The translations under genes and the position numbers were made by a program. A stretch of DNA of 64,000 nucleotides from Mercurialis annua (taxonomy: Eukaryota > Streptophyta > Magnoliopsida > Malpighiales > Euphorbiaceae): contig NC_065576.1 in assembly GCF_937616625.2 (NCBI RefSeq), positions 49,472,128-49,536,127 on the forward strand. Reading direction: 5' to 3'. Below, one piece after another: positions 48,583 through 60,100 of the stretch; the stretch's first letter is position 1; every line of letters begins with the position of its first letter. The notes below the pieces were generated by a model. It made no database searches and was not told where the DNA came from. It saw only the letters and a program-made list of their open reading frames with translations.

Positions 48583-49168
48583 TTATATTAGATTCTTATA
48601 ATATGCTCGAAAGAAGCCGCTATTTTCTTTCTGAAGCTCTCTCCACACTGCAAGAACATATTTTCATAACACCAACCCAATAATTAGCAATGAGAAGTGT
48701 AAAGTCGATGAGAGAGAGAGAAATTTAATAGGGAAAGATATTGAGATAAACCTGTAATTGTAACCAGAGGAGGAATGGTGGCATGTTCTGCTAATGCCTT
48801 CACACATTGATCTCTACTCATGTGAAGGATTAAGCATCTCTCTATAAGATGATGAACCTGTTTTATCATCCATGTCCATGCAAACACAACATATATAAGT
48901 CACCATGATTGATGATCATCACATAAGAATTGAAAACTTTGAAGTTGAACTTTACATTTTAGCATTTAACTTCTATATTTTTATAAAAAAAAATAAAAAA
49001 AAAAACTTGTTTCGCTCTTTTTCTTTTTCCTTTGATCGTTTTCATTTTCCATTCCAGTATTTTTATTTCCGCGCAACATAACTTAAGGAGCGGTGAACTT
49101 ACCATTGTGATGTATCTGTGTGGGTGGCAATGCAAACAAGGAAGAAGATCATGGTGGTGATCACACAT
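48583..49168 (-). CDS. Plant protein 1589 family (A_thal_3526), 78 residues
   Basis: Three coding exons (49103-49168, 48752-48857, 48583-48647) total 237 nt and 78 residues. The start is MCDHHHDLLPCLHCHPHRYI. Most of the protein is the conserved domain VHHLIERCLILHMSRDQCVK, then ALAEHATIPPLVTITVWREL, ending QKENSGFFRAYYKNLI. This is the plant-specific family named after TIGR01589. It has no established biochemical role, though its short helical domain suggests protein binding. Junctions are GT-AG. The exons are short and two are too small to stand out as open frames, so the gene is easily missed. A member beside ACLA in Arabidopsis (At1g10657, from memory) agrees with the gene block here. Confidence 0.87.
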
Positions 49169-49919
49169 TCTTCAATTATTTTTATTTGGTTCCGATCAAT
49201 GCGACAAAATAAGAGAAATCCGAAAGATTTTAAAAGACAAAAAACGATCGGGCAAATTGTAAGGTGACATTTATATATGTAAAGAGCAAAAGAAGTAAAG
49301 AGAGGGAGTGTTATCCAATAGATATCTAAGTGAAGGGCCAAAAAAGCACAAGAAATCCAAATGCCTCATCTTCATCAGATAAGAGACAAAGCAGTGCTAT
49401 ATATAAATTAAAATCGTGGCCAACTCCATAGCCACAGCTTGAAGCTTGCTTCTCATTAATTACTAATGCACTGCTCTTTGCTTTCTTCTCCCTATTTTCT
49501 GGGGCCCTACTTCTTTAATGTGGACTGCTCCCTTTTACACCTTTGCAAATTATTCATGTTTTCAATTTCTCCGCTTTTTTGGCATCAAAACTATATGACA
49601 AAATGTCATTTCTAACCACAACTATGAGCTCTTTGCTATATATATATATATATTAGATCTTGTGTGATGTGGTTTAATATATTAATACCAACTGTGACGA
49701 TTAATTGAGATTTGTCATGGAGGTAATAGTTCTAAACTCATGTTTGTCAATCTCTTAAGCATCAACTTCTTAATTAAATTTTTAATTTCTTAACAACTTT
49801 AATTCACACACCCCCTCGCATTTGGAATTTCAAGTTGGTACCAGAGTCGCGCGCTGTTTCTGAACAAACGAGAAGACAACAAATTGAAAAATTATGGAGC
49901 AGAATTTTAATCTTTTCTT
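49169..49919. other. Upstream region of the 1589 gene and intergenic DNA
   Basis: Presumed promoter DNA of the 1589 gene on the left. A short (TA)n run occurs near 49640. No coding region was recognised before the LINE remnant. Confidence 0.4.
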
Positions 49920-50354
49920 TGGATAAATGATCAATGGAATATCCACTGATTCCTCATCAAAGACTCATCTATTTCTTGCCTTCCATAAATGCCAAACTCC
50001 ATAAAACCAAAAAAGCTTCCAAAGCTGTCGATATCTGCCATCAGATAATGAAATCCACTGAATAAGTCCTCAAGAAACCTCGGAGTAGCCCATCTAACGT
50101 TACACTTCGATAAAATAAAACACCAAAACCTCCAAGCAAATTGACAGTGAAGAACAATATGGATCTTCCTCTGAGCAAACGGAACTAGAAGATTGATCAG
50201 AATGTAGAACACCTCTCCTGAACAAAGTTATATTAGAAGAGATATTATCCTGCGCTAATAACCAAACATAGAATTGAATTCAAACACCTGCACAACTGCT
50301 GCAAATCTAAATCGAAGACTAAAGAAAGCGTGGCCTCCTTGTTATGGCAGAGAT
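49920..50354 (-). pseudogene. LINE remnant, zinc-binding region (distal part)
   Basis: The minus strand encodes broken pieces of the LINE reverse transcriptase zinc-binding region (IVLHCQFAWRFWCFILSK, FLEDLFSGFHYLM). It continues the remnant at 55122-55810, from which it is separated by the copia element. The GAGAT at 50350-50354 is one copy of the copia target duplication. Frames are interrupted, so it is a dead copy. Confidence 0.7.
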
Positions 50355-50683
50355 TGTTGGAAGATGGTAGGCCCTTTAATTAAAACAATCATAAAACACT
50401 CACACAATAAAAGAAGAGAAAGCAAATATATTTAACTCTTTGTATTTGTAATTGCTTTTCTTGATTTAATATGAAACATTACATGCCTATTTATAGTACT
50501 TTGTAAATCAACGTATACAAAGTTTATTTAACTTTAGCTTAATTAATATAAAGCTAACTTATAGATTTAATGCAAGTAACTTCATAACACATCCATAACC
50601 TAACACTTAATACATGGTAACTTAAACTAAGTTTTATTAATTACGTTTCTTAGTTTAATTCATTTCAAGTTTAACTTATAACA
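50355..50683 (-). repeat. 3' LTR of the copia element
   Basis: The 329-bp copy at the downstream end of the element. It is identical to the other LTR except for about three substitutions near 50377-50392. The gag-pol frame runs into it and ends at 50671. Confidence 0.93.
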
Positions 50684-53600
50684 CTCCCCTGTAAACTTGA
50701 ACTTCTTGTAACTCCAAGCATCATTTTCAGTTTCTGAAAACTGTCGTATTTCAAAGGCTTCGTGAAAATATCAGCAACCTGATCATCGGTTCTCACATAC
50801 TCCAATTCAATTTCTTTATTTTCAATACACTCACGGATAAAATGATACCTTGTATCGATATGCTTACTTCGGTCATGAAACACTGGATTTCTTGCTAGTG
50901 CTTGAGCAGACTTGTTATCTATCATAATCTTGGTTGCTTCTCCTTGCTCTAAGTGAAGTTTTTTCAATAACCTTCGTAACCAAATTGCATGACACGTACA
51001 TGAAGTAGCTGCAACATACTCAGATTCGCATGATGAAAGTGCCACAATTGGTTGCTTCTTCGAACACCAAGAAATTGCACTATTTCCCATTTAGAATATA
51101 AAACCACTAGTGCTTTTTCTATCATCAATGTCTCCAGCAAAATCACTATCACAATAACCCAGCAACTTGAAATCATCAGACACTGAATAAAAAATTCCAT
51201 AATCAAGTGTACCTTTTAAGTATCGCAAAATTCTCTTGGCTGCTTTCATATGAGAAGTTGTGGGTTTCTCCATGAACCGACTGACAAGTCCAACCGCAAA
51301 CAGGATGTCTGGTCTTGTGCACGTTAAGTATCTCAAACTTCCAACGAGACTTTTGAACAAAGTTGAATCTATTCTCCCAGCATCTTCTTCCACTTTTGAA
51401 AGTTTTACTCCAATCTCCATAGGGGTGCTGACAGGCTTGCAGTTTGACATATTGAACTTCTTGAGTATATCTTTTGCATAGCGCTCCTGTGATATGAAAA
51501 CACCATCTTCCATTTGCTTCACTTCAATTCCCAAATAATAGGACATGAGTCCCATATCACTCATCTCAAATTCGCGTTCCATCGCCTTCTTAAAGTCATT
51601 GAACATATTGGGATTAGTACCTGTAAAAATTAGATCATCTACATAGATACAAACAAACAACAAATCTCCATCTTGTTCTTTCACATAAAGAGCATACTCA
51701 TGCATGCATCTGCGGAATCCATTCTCTTGAAAGTACTTATCAATTCGACTATTCCACGCTCTCGGTGCTTGTTTGAGCCCATACAGAGCCTTGTTAAGTC
51801 TTAGCACTTTATCTTCATAGCCTTCAACGACATACCCCTCGGGTTGTTCAATATAAACTTCCTCTTCAAGAAACCCATTTAGAAATGCTGACTTGACATC
51901 CAACTGGTGAATCTGCCAATGATTTTGAGCTGCAAGTGAAATCAACAGTCTGATAGTCTCCATACGAGCAACAGGAGCAAAAACCTCTTCATAGTCCATG
52001 CCCTGTCTCTGCTTGTACCCTTTCGCCACAAGTCTAGCCTTGTATCTCTCTACTTCACCCTTAGCATTCTTCTTGACTTTATACACCCATTTAACTCCAA
52101 TTGGTTGATGATTACTTGGATTAGAAACAAGTTTCCAAGTACCATTCTTTTGAATAGACTGAATCTCTTCATTCATGGCTTGAATCCACCTCTCATCTTT
52201 GCTAGCTTCTTCAAAACTTAAAGGTTCAACATCAGTAAGAAAACATAATAAGTTCATGTCATCTAACCTTTCAGTTTCATTATAAATGTCTTCAAGATTT
52301 CGATATCTCCTTGGCCTGTCACTTGAACTTGATGAAGGTGATGTTGATGTCGATGTCTGGGATGAAGGAGCTGGTGAAGTTGGTGGTGTGACTTTAGCTT
52401 CATGAACTATTGGTTCTTCATCTTCAAAGTAAGGTAGGAAATCATATGATCCTTCCTTTTGTGAACTCCAGTCCCACGATTGTTTTTCATTAAACTCGAC
52501 ATCTCTGCTAGTCACTATCTTTCCATTGTCAGGATTGAACAATCTATAACCTTTTGAGTTCTCATCATAACCGATGAAAACAAACTTCTCACTTCTATCA
52601 TCCAGCTTGGTCCTGTGTTGCTTTGGAACATGTACATAAGCAACAGATCCAAAAACTCGCAAATGGGACACACTAGGCTTCTGTTTACTCTAGGCTTCTT
52701 GAGGGATCACATCTTTCAAACTCTTAGTTGGACACCGATTTGAAAGATACACAGCACATGCAACTGCTTCAGCCCAAAACTCCTCTGGCATATTTTTACT
52801 CTTCAGCATTGATCTCGCCATATTCGGAATCGTTCTATTCTTCCTCTCTGCAACTCCATTTTGTTGGGGTGATCCTGGAACAGTTAAGAACCTCCGAATT
52901 CCATGCAACTCACAGAAACTTGCAAATTCATTAGAAGTAAACTCTCCTCCTCTATCAGTTCTCAAAGATTTTATCTCATAACCACTCTCTTTCTCAACAA
53001 GAGCTTTGAATTTCTTAAAAGAATCAAAAGCATCAGATTTATTCTTTAAGAAATAAATCCAAGTCTTTCGAGTATAATCATCAATGAATAACACAAAATA
53101 AGAACTTTTACCAAGCGATTGAGGATTAATTGGACCACAAACATCTGAATGAATAAGCTGGAGTGGCTTGGTAGCTCTGGAGACAGATTGCTTTGGAAAG
53201 CTCTTTCTTGAATGCTTTCCAAGTAAACATGCTTCACATAACTGTCCCGGATGATCAATAACCGGAATATCCTTCACCAATTTCTTTCTTTCTAAATCTT
53301 TCAGATTTTCAAAATTCAAATGCCCGAATCTCATATGCCAAATCCATGATGTATCTTCCACACAAGCTTTCAAACACATAGCTTCACCTGCTTTCATATC
53401 TAGAATGAACATTCTATTCTTTGTCATCGCCACTTTGGCAATAAGATTACCATCACGATCTTTAAGCCATAGAGTACGCCCTTCCATATTAATTTTACAA
53501 CCATTCTCCAAAAGCTGACCAATACTCAAAATATTGCTTTTCAATTTTGGAATATAATAAACATCTTGGAGAAGTTTATGACTGCCATATTTTGTCTCAA

Positions 53601-54765
53601 ATAAAACTGTACCTTTGCCATGAATTTCCACCCTTGTGTCATCGCCAAATCGCACATTGCCACTAACTTTAGTATTGAGTTCCACAAACTTGCTTTTATC
53701 TCCAGTCATATGATTACTGGCACCATTATCAAGATACCAAGCACTCTTGTGAGTCATGGTTTCTTCCTTACTAGAAAAGAATAAAGCTTGATCTGCTTTA
53801 TCATCTTGGCGTTCTACAAACTTTGTCTCCTCTTCTACTGCTTCATTTTGACATTCCCAAGAATAATGGCCATACTTACTACAAGAGTAACACTGCACTC
53901 TAGTTTTATCATTTTTCCTCTCGTACACCCCATAATTATTTCTTCCTCTTCCTCTGCCACGGCCTCTATGAAAATTTTGATTTCTATTTTCATTGAAAGA
54001 GTTTTGTTCACCTCTTCCTTGACCACGTCCATATCCACGACCACGACCTCTTCCACGGAGTTGTCCACGACCACCTCTAGTAGAAGAATCACCTCTTGAT
54101 TTGCTAAAGGATTTTGTTAGCAAGGCCTGATCAACATGTTCTTGTTTTCCACGATTCATTCTTTCTTCATGTGCACACAAAGATCCACACAATTGATCAA
54201 TTGTCATGGTCTCAGTGTCTTTTGACTCTTCAATGGCAACCACAACATGATTAAATTTCATATTGAGAGATCGCAAAATCTTCTCAACTACACGAACATC
54301 TTCTATTTTTTCTCCAAGTCTCTTCATCTGATTAATTACCACCAAAACCCTTGTGGTATAATCTGATATGGTTTCACTCTCCTTCATAAAAAGTGATTCA
54401 AACTCAGCCCTTAGAGTTTGAAGCCGAACTTTCTTTACTTTCTCAACTCCCATGACAGAGTTTTGAAGAGTCTCCCAAGCCTGCTTCGAGGTAGTATTAA
54501 TAGCCACCTTTTCAAACATATCATCATCCAAACCTTGGTGAATGATTGTGAGAGCACTTTGATCTTTCTTTCTCTCTTTCTCCAAAGCATCTCTTTGGAC
54601 TTGATTTAGTGCCGCCTCATCTTCGACCAGCTCAAAACCATTTTCAACTATATCCCACACACCTTGTGAACCAAGGATAGCTTTCATTCTATTCGACCAA
54701 TTCTCATAATTGGTTTTAGTGAGTTGTGGGTATTGAAAAGAAAAAGAATTCCCTCTCGATGACAT
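50671..54765 (-). pseudogene. Copia gag-pol polyprotein with two in-frame stops
   Basis: One long frame from the Met at 54765 (MSSRGNSFSFQYPQLTKTNY) to 50671, interrupted by TAG at 52690-52692 and TAA at 51091-51093. Domains in order: a gag UBN2-type region; a zinc knuckle CYSCSKYGHYSWEC after a glycine/arginine-rich stretch; an aspartic protease with LDNGASNHMTG; an integrase with an HHCC zinc site (HMRFGHL, CEACLLGKHS) and catalytic acidic residues (HSDVCGP, TDRGGEFTS, PQQNGVAERKN); a reverse transcriptase with YVDDLIFTG; and an RNase H ([18 protein letters not shown]). The stops lie after the integrase core and inside RNase H. All three segments share one frame, so no frameshift is involved. 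It could move only with help from another copy. Confidence 0.92.
50684..50693 (-). promoter_or_regulatory. Polypurine tract of the copia element
   Basis: The element strand reads ACAGGGGAG directly before the 3' LTR start TGTTATAAG. This is the usual place and composition of the plus-strand primer. Confidence 0.8.
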
Positions 54766-54776
54766 TTCGCTATTAT

Positions 54777-54789
54777 GGCTTTGATACCA
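54777..54789 (-). promoter_or_regulatory. Primer-binding site of the copia element
   Basis: The element strand reads TGGTATCAAAGCC three bases inside the 5' LTR. It matches the 3' end of initiator methionine tRNA with one mismatch, the usual primer of copia elements. Confidence 0.85.
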
Positions 54790-54792
54790 CTT

Positions 54793-55121
54793 TGTTGGAA
54801 GATGGTAGGCCCTTAAATTAAAACACTCACAAAACACTCACACAATAAAAGAAGAGAAAGCAAATATATTTAACTCTTTGTATTTGTAATTGCTTTTCTT
54901 GATTTAATATGAAACATTACATGCCTATTTATAGTACTTTGTAAATCAACGTATACAAAGTTTATTTAACTTTAGCTTAATTAATATAAAGCTAACTTAT
55001 AGATTTAATGCAAGTAACTTCATAACACATCCATAACCTAACACTTAATACATGGTAACTTAAACTAAGTTTTATTAATTACGTTTCTTAGTTTAATTCA
55101 TTTCAAGTTTAACTTATAACA
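54793..55121 (-). repeat. 5' LTR of the copia element
   Basis: The 329-bp copy at the upstream end of the element, with TG...CA ends in element sense. It contains a TATTTATAG word that may be part of its promoter region. Confidence 0.93.
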
Positions 55122-55810
55122 GAGATGAAACAAGTCTGGGAACACAAGACGAAGCAGGGCTGCCAATTGCGGGGCTTCAAACCAATTGTCTTTCCAAAAA
55201 CGAATCCCATTTCCATCACCCAAAACCATAGTAGCTGAACCCATAAAACAGCTCCAGATATCATGATTTTTAACACAAAGTTAGAAAATACATCTCCAAA
55301 TGTGTGATAATTGTAAAACATTTACTGATTCAATATCATAACACGAGGTAATGGACGAACTACGCGAAACAAAAGAGAACCAAAGTGAGCTCCAGTCACA
55401 ATCCATTAACTTCCATATCCACTTCAATAATACGCAATGATTCTTAGTATGCAAAGGAGTAACCTATAGCCGAGAAAGGAACACAAACATCCCCCAAACA
55501 ACTTTACTGAATCCCTTACTATTAACATTACCACTCCAAAGAAATCTTCTCATAATACGTTCAAGAGAAACGGCTACTGAATGTGGGTTGCGAAAAGTAC
55601 AAAGGTTAACCGGCAGACTACACATAACTGATTTAATAACCAACAGGCGACAAAAGATTACCTCTCCAAGTGGACAGTTGATCCCACAACTTAGGTCCAA
55701 CAGCTCTTACAGAAAGAGGAAGCCCCAGATAGGTGATTGGCAGCTCATCTAATTTGCAGTATGGAACAATATATTGACCCAAGTTCAGGTTGTTTAATTT
55801 TTCTTATATC
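55122..55810 (-). pseudogene. LINE remnant, reverse transcriptase C-terminal part
   Basis: The minus strand holds broken pieces of a LINE reverse transcriptase and its following region: ELPITYLGLPLSVRAVGPKL, then after a frame change LVIKSVMCSLPVNL, SVAVSLERIMRRFLWSGNV and DGNGIRFWKDNW. The reading continues beyond the copia element at 50354, so one old LINE was split. Several frame breaks mark it as dead. Confidence 0.75.
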
Positions 55811-57174
55811 ACAGAAAATTTTTATCTTGCAACTGCTACGTTATGTGGTTGTATCAAGTTTTAATATTGTGTTATAACAAATCATCTTTAGGACAACCAA
55901 TCCTGCAGCTGAATATGTAACCCTGGAGAGGATGGGTGGTTTGATGCGGCTCGAACATATGAAGGATTAGAAATGAGTCCGGAGCTGTAATCAAGGCTGG
56001 TGGAGAATCAGATGTCATGTTATGACCTTGAGTTAAAGTTGTTGTAACACAAACGCAATTGTAAATGAGTTTCTGTAATGTCTTTGTTTGAAGGTACATG
56101 TTGGAAAAGGTGAAAGAAAACATACGAGTATACAATTTGGTGCAACTGCTCAGCAGCTACTAAACTTTTATTTTTGCGGTCATCTCTCGGGTCTCTGTTT
56201 CTTTTAAATTTTAGATTCTTGTTAAAGAGCCATACCGGAGAGCCAATAATTATACTGCATGATGCATATGTTGGTTTGAGTGTCATGGCTTGGATGCTTA
56301 CTGTCGATTTTCTGTTATAAAACCCTCTGGTTTCACTTGCGTCCATTGTTCATATATGCAGCTTCAAATAGATTTTCATGTGAAATGGGTAGCACTGGCA
56401 AAGCAGGGGGTAGATGAACAGTTGGTACAACAATCTGGTGACGGTCAAGCTCAACAGCCACTGTAAGTTATCTCTTAAGATACGAAATTTCGTGGCCGTT
56501 GTTGCTTGTCAAAAGAACTAACATCAAGAGGCAATTGTGTCAAAAACCCTCGACTTCTGTTCTGATTTCAGATATATCACGAGTTTTAAACTTCTTTTCT
56601 GATTTCAGATGTATAGCAGGATTACAAAGCTTTGATGAATACATTAGATTTTTAGCTTTCATTGAATGCATTAGAAAAACTTGCAAAACAGAACCTAAAC
56701 CAGATATCTAGCCATAGCTGGGCGCACAATTTAACTGCAGAAGCTGTTTGTTGGGTCTTGAGTCCAAACAAATTCTTAAAAAACTTGGGGCCGAAGGAGG
56801 AGGAAGGTTCATGGGTCGAGGGGCCATGAAACTAACAATTTTATCATGAACATTGTACCTACACTATCATTTTGAAGTTAGACGACATGAACAACTTGAA
56901 TAAAAGTTGATATAACTAATAAAATGTTCAAACTTAAAAGGCTCAATGATTATCTACCTGATCTTGCGACTCTTAGAGGCACGCCTATTGACAATCTCTC
57001 TGTTTAGTTCGCAAATTTTTCATAGCATGGAAAGCCATCTCTGAAGTCAATGAGTAGCAAGTTATAAAATAGTTGAAAATGCAAGTAGAGCTCACTGTAC
57101 AAACCAGTTAATATCACACATTCATTGAGTGGAAATACTCTCGAGTGTATGCAAAAAGATGAAAAATAGACGAA
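55811..57174. other. Intergenic DNA with unassigned exon-like pieces
   Basis: Two plus-strand stretches look exon-like. NPGEDGWFDAARTYEGLEMS is at about 55918-55977. LQIDFHVKWVALAKQGVDEQ and its continuation to a stop are at about 56361-56465, preceded by a good acceptor (ATATGCAG). I do not recognise the family and could not link them. They may be relics of a captured or dying gene. Confidence 0.25.
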
Positions 57175-60100
57175 CTAACCAGAAGATGAGGGGTCAAATG
57201 TCTCAAAGAATTCCTTTAGCAATTGTTGATAAAATTCAGAATCGTCAAGAAGTTCAGGATCTCCATCAGGGATTGATTCCTAATTAGGACATGAAGAATT
57301 CCTGTTAATAGATATAAAGATCTAGGCCAGAAGTTCTCATGCCCATCAATGCTCCTAAATTTTTTAACTGAGCTAAGCACTAATTGTAATTAAAAATACA
57401 CATGAGAACAAGCACATAGCGTATCACATCTAGAGAAAAGATATGGGCATAAATATTTCAATAGCATCAGTAGATAGGCCAACCCTCGCCCCGAATAAGT
57501 TCAAATTCAACCATGACAGTATATAATGAGCGGGAATAATAGCTCTTCACTGAAATGTATTACCTCTCCATTCGTAATCCCTGGCTTCTCAAGAACCTGT
57601 GTTTAGTAATGTCAGTAATCAGGACAAGGTGCTTTGAAGAGAAAAAATATGACTGAATAAATCTAAATCTCCTCATGCCATGAATTTGCTCTAGAAAACT
57701 GAACAATAATTGAGGTATTAGATTAACTTACTGTTCCAAATACACTAACTGCTGATCTGCTTAGTTGCATTTGCTTCATCATTCTACTTGGATCCCTCAG
57801 ATAAGAAGCAACCTGTGCACTGATATCCTGTGACTGAAAAAGGAAAGCCATGTGAATTTCTTTATACTACTGGAAATATGTGCCTACGTTTCAGTTGAAC
57901 ATAAAGCAGACCTGGTTAAAGGATTGCAATTTGCTTTTAATAGCAGCAGCACCAGTTGTCACCCGTGTCCTTTCTCTGCCATTTATCAATTGATTTGTCT
58001 CGGAAAGAGGCTATTCTACAGAAAAGATGTATTTGAAGTTTCAGTTTCAATTGTCAAACGATAAAAAATTAGATATCAACGCAAGCAGATAAGGAAATGC
58101 ATGTTGTTTAAAGAACAAAATCTGCCACACCTAGGCCTTAGTTTTAACAAGAAAATAAACAATTTTAATTTTTAACATTTATATGATGACTATTATTTGA
58201 TTATATGCTATGAATCAGATACTATAGAGATGCTACATTTTTAAGTGCAGGTTGCCCAAGAACAGCATCATACACTTGGAAAAGCATCTATTGGGCCAAG
58301 GATGTCCTGGAGGCTGGATTAAGATGGCGTGTGGGGAATGGGCAACATATCAGAATTTTTCAAGACAAATGGCTTCCACGAGAGAGATCCTTCCAAGTAA
58401 TCAGCCCTATCAAAGCTGATAACCCTCCCCATATCAACTACAACGCAACGGTTAGCACCCTCATAAATCAGGGGGGTGTCTGGAATGCTGATTTAATTAA
58501 TGAAGTGTTCTTACCTTTTGATGCTGAAGTTATACTCAGCATTCCCCTAGCTAGAACTGACATTGCAGATAAAATCCGTTGGCACTACGATAAGAGGGGA
58601 ACCTTCACGGTGCGTAGTGCATATAGAGTAGCGATGGATATGAAGGAAATACAATCCTCTTCAAACCTGGACAGAACACAAAGATGGTGGAAACTACTCT
58701 GGAAGCTAGACCTGCCCTCAAAAATTAAAATCTTCTTGTGGAGATGTTTCCACGAGTGGCTCCCAGTCAACACGACCCTTATTAGTAGAGGGATGAAAGT
58801 AGATCACTCCTGCGCATCTTGCAACTCTGGAGCAGAGACAATTATGCATGCCTTATGGTCTTGCAAGAAGGCGAGAGAGGTCTGGCAAAGATGGGAGAAG
58901 TTTGACGATATCAAGCCTGGGAGGGGATGGGGAATCAAAGATCTGATGTTGTATGCCCATACGTGCCTGCAAAAAAGTGATTTCACTGTTTTTGGCGTCA
59001 TGTTGTGGCTAGTCTGGAATAATCGAAACTGTCGTCTCTTTGGAAAAAATGTTAAATCTGAATGTGCTTTGCTTGATTGGGCAATAAGTTACATTGCTGA
59101 TTTTCAAAATGACAGGCTGCGTGGACAGAGAAAGGAGACGTGCAGGGAAGAGGATCAGCGATGGGTACCACCAGACGAAGGTACATACAGCATTCATGTA
59201 GATGCTAGTATAGACGAAAGACACCGAAGCTTGGGCACTGGAGTGGTGATACGAAATAGAAGAGGGGAAGTCGTGCTAGCAGGCTGCAGAAGGTATAACG
59301 GGATAACAAATGTGGAGGTGGGAGAAGCAATGGCAATCAGAGACGGAGTTGCATTGGCCATGAAGGAAAACCTAACTCCTTTCAGAGTCAACTCAGATTC
59401 TAAAAGTGTAGTAGACACCTTCAATTACAAAGAAGTGCCGTGTAATGAAGTGAGCCTGATTTTTGAAGATATGGCAGAAGTAGTAAACAATATATACTGC
59501 CTGGGCTTTAATTTTGTTAGCAGAAAAGCAAACTGTGTAGCCCATTTTTTGGCAAGGATAGGTGTGAGAGGAATTAGTACTTATCAAATTTGGAGGGGGT
59601 GTGTCCCTCCGGAAATCTTGAAATTTGTTTTGGCTGATCAGTCAGCTCTTTAGTTAATGGAAATTCGCTTTTCAAAAAAAAAAAAAAATCAAATTATAAA
59701 GCCCCTTCACCAAACATAAAGAAAATTAACCAAACAAATTCTCCTATGCAAGGCACTAATTTGAAATGAAAAGGAAAAGAGATCGTCAATATAATTCATC
59801 CATGCAGTATATTTAAAAGCAATTTACATCATGAAATTGTCTAGAATCAAATTTTTGATCCGTTGTAGTATTCTGATTGATGCAGCAAATATTTCTAGCA
59901 CAATTGCACATCAAAAACAAATTAGAGAATTCCTAAAACTACTATTCAGTTGGACAAGGAATTACAAGCATTATACAAGTAAAACAAACAACTAGATTCT
60001 TTGATAAACAAAGATGTCACTAATCAAAATGAACAAGATGAAGTGAACTTGAAATTCCAACATGACACGATACACATGGAGTGCAAGCTGATTCTCAGAG

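Larger units (their letters stand above)
50355..55121 (-). mobile_element. Ty1/copia LTR retrotransposon, full length
   Basis: Two 329-bp LTRs starting TGTTATAAG and ending CTTCCAACA (element sense, minus strand) flank gag-pol. The host word GAGAT is duplicated at 50350-50354 and 55122-55126. A primer-binding site follows the 5' LTR and a purine tract precedes the 3' LTR. The LTRs differ at about three positions, all in the first 40 bases of the plus-strand reading, so the insertion is recent. The pol order protease, integrase, reverse transcriptase, RNase H defines copia. The element landed in an older LINE. Confidence 0.96.

Noticed and set aside
48959..49168. 69-codon version of the 1589 protein
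   Set aside because: Beyond residue 22 it reads into an intron; the GT donor after 49103 and the conserved next exon give the better model.
58585..59587. Several minus-strand open frames of 60-76 codons
   Set aside because: They lie antisense to the intact LINE RNase H frame and show no protein family.
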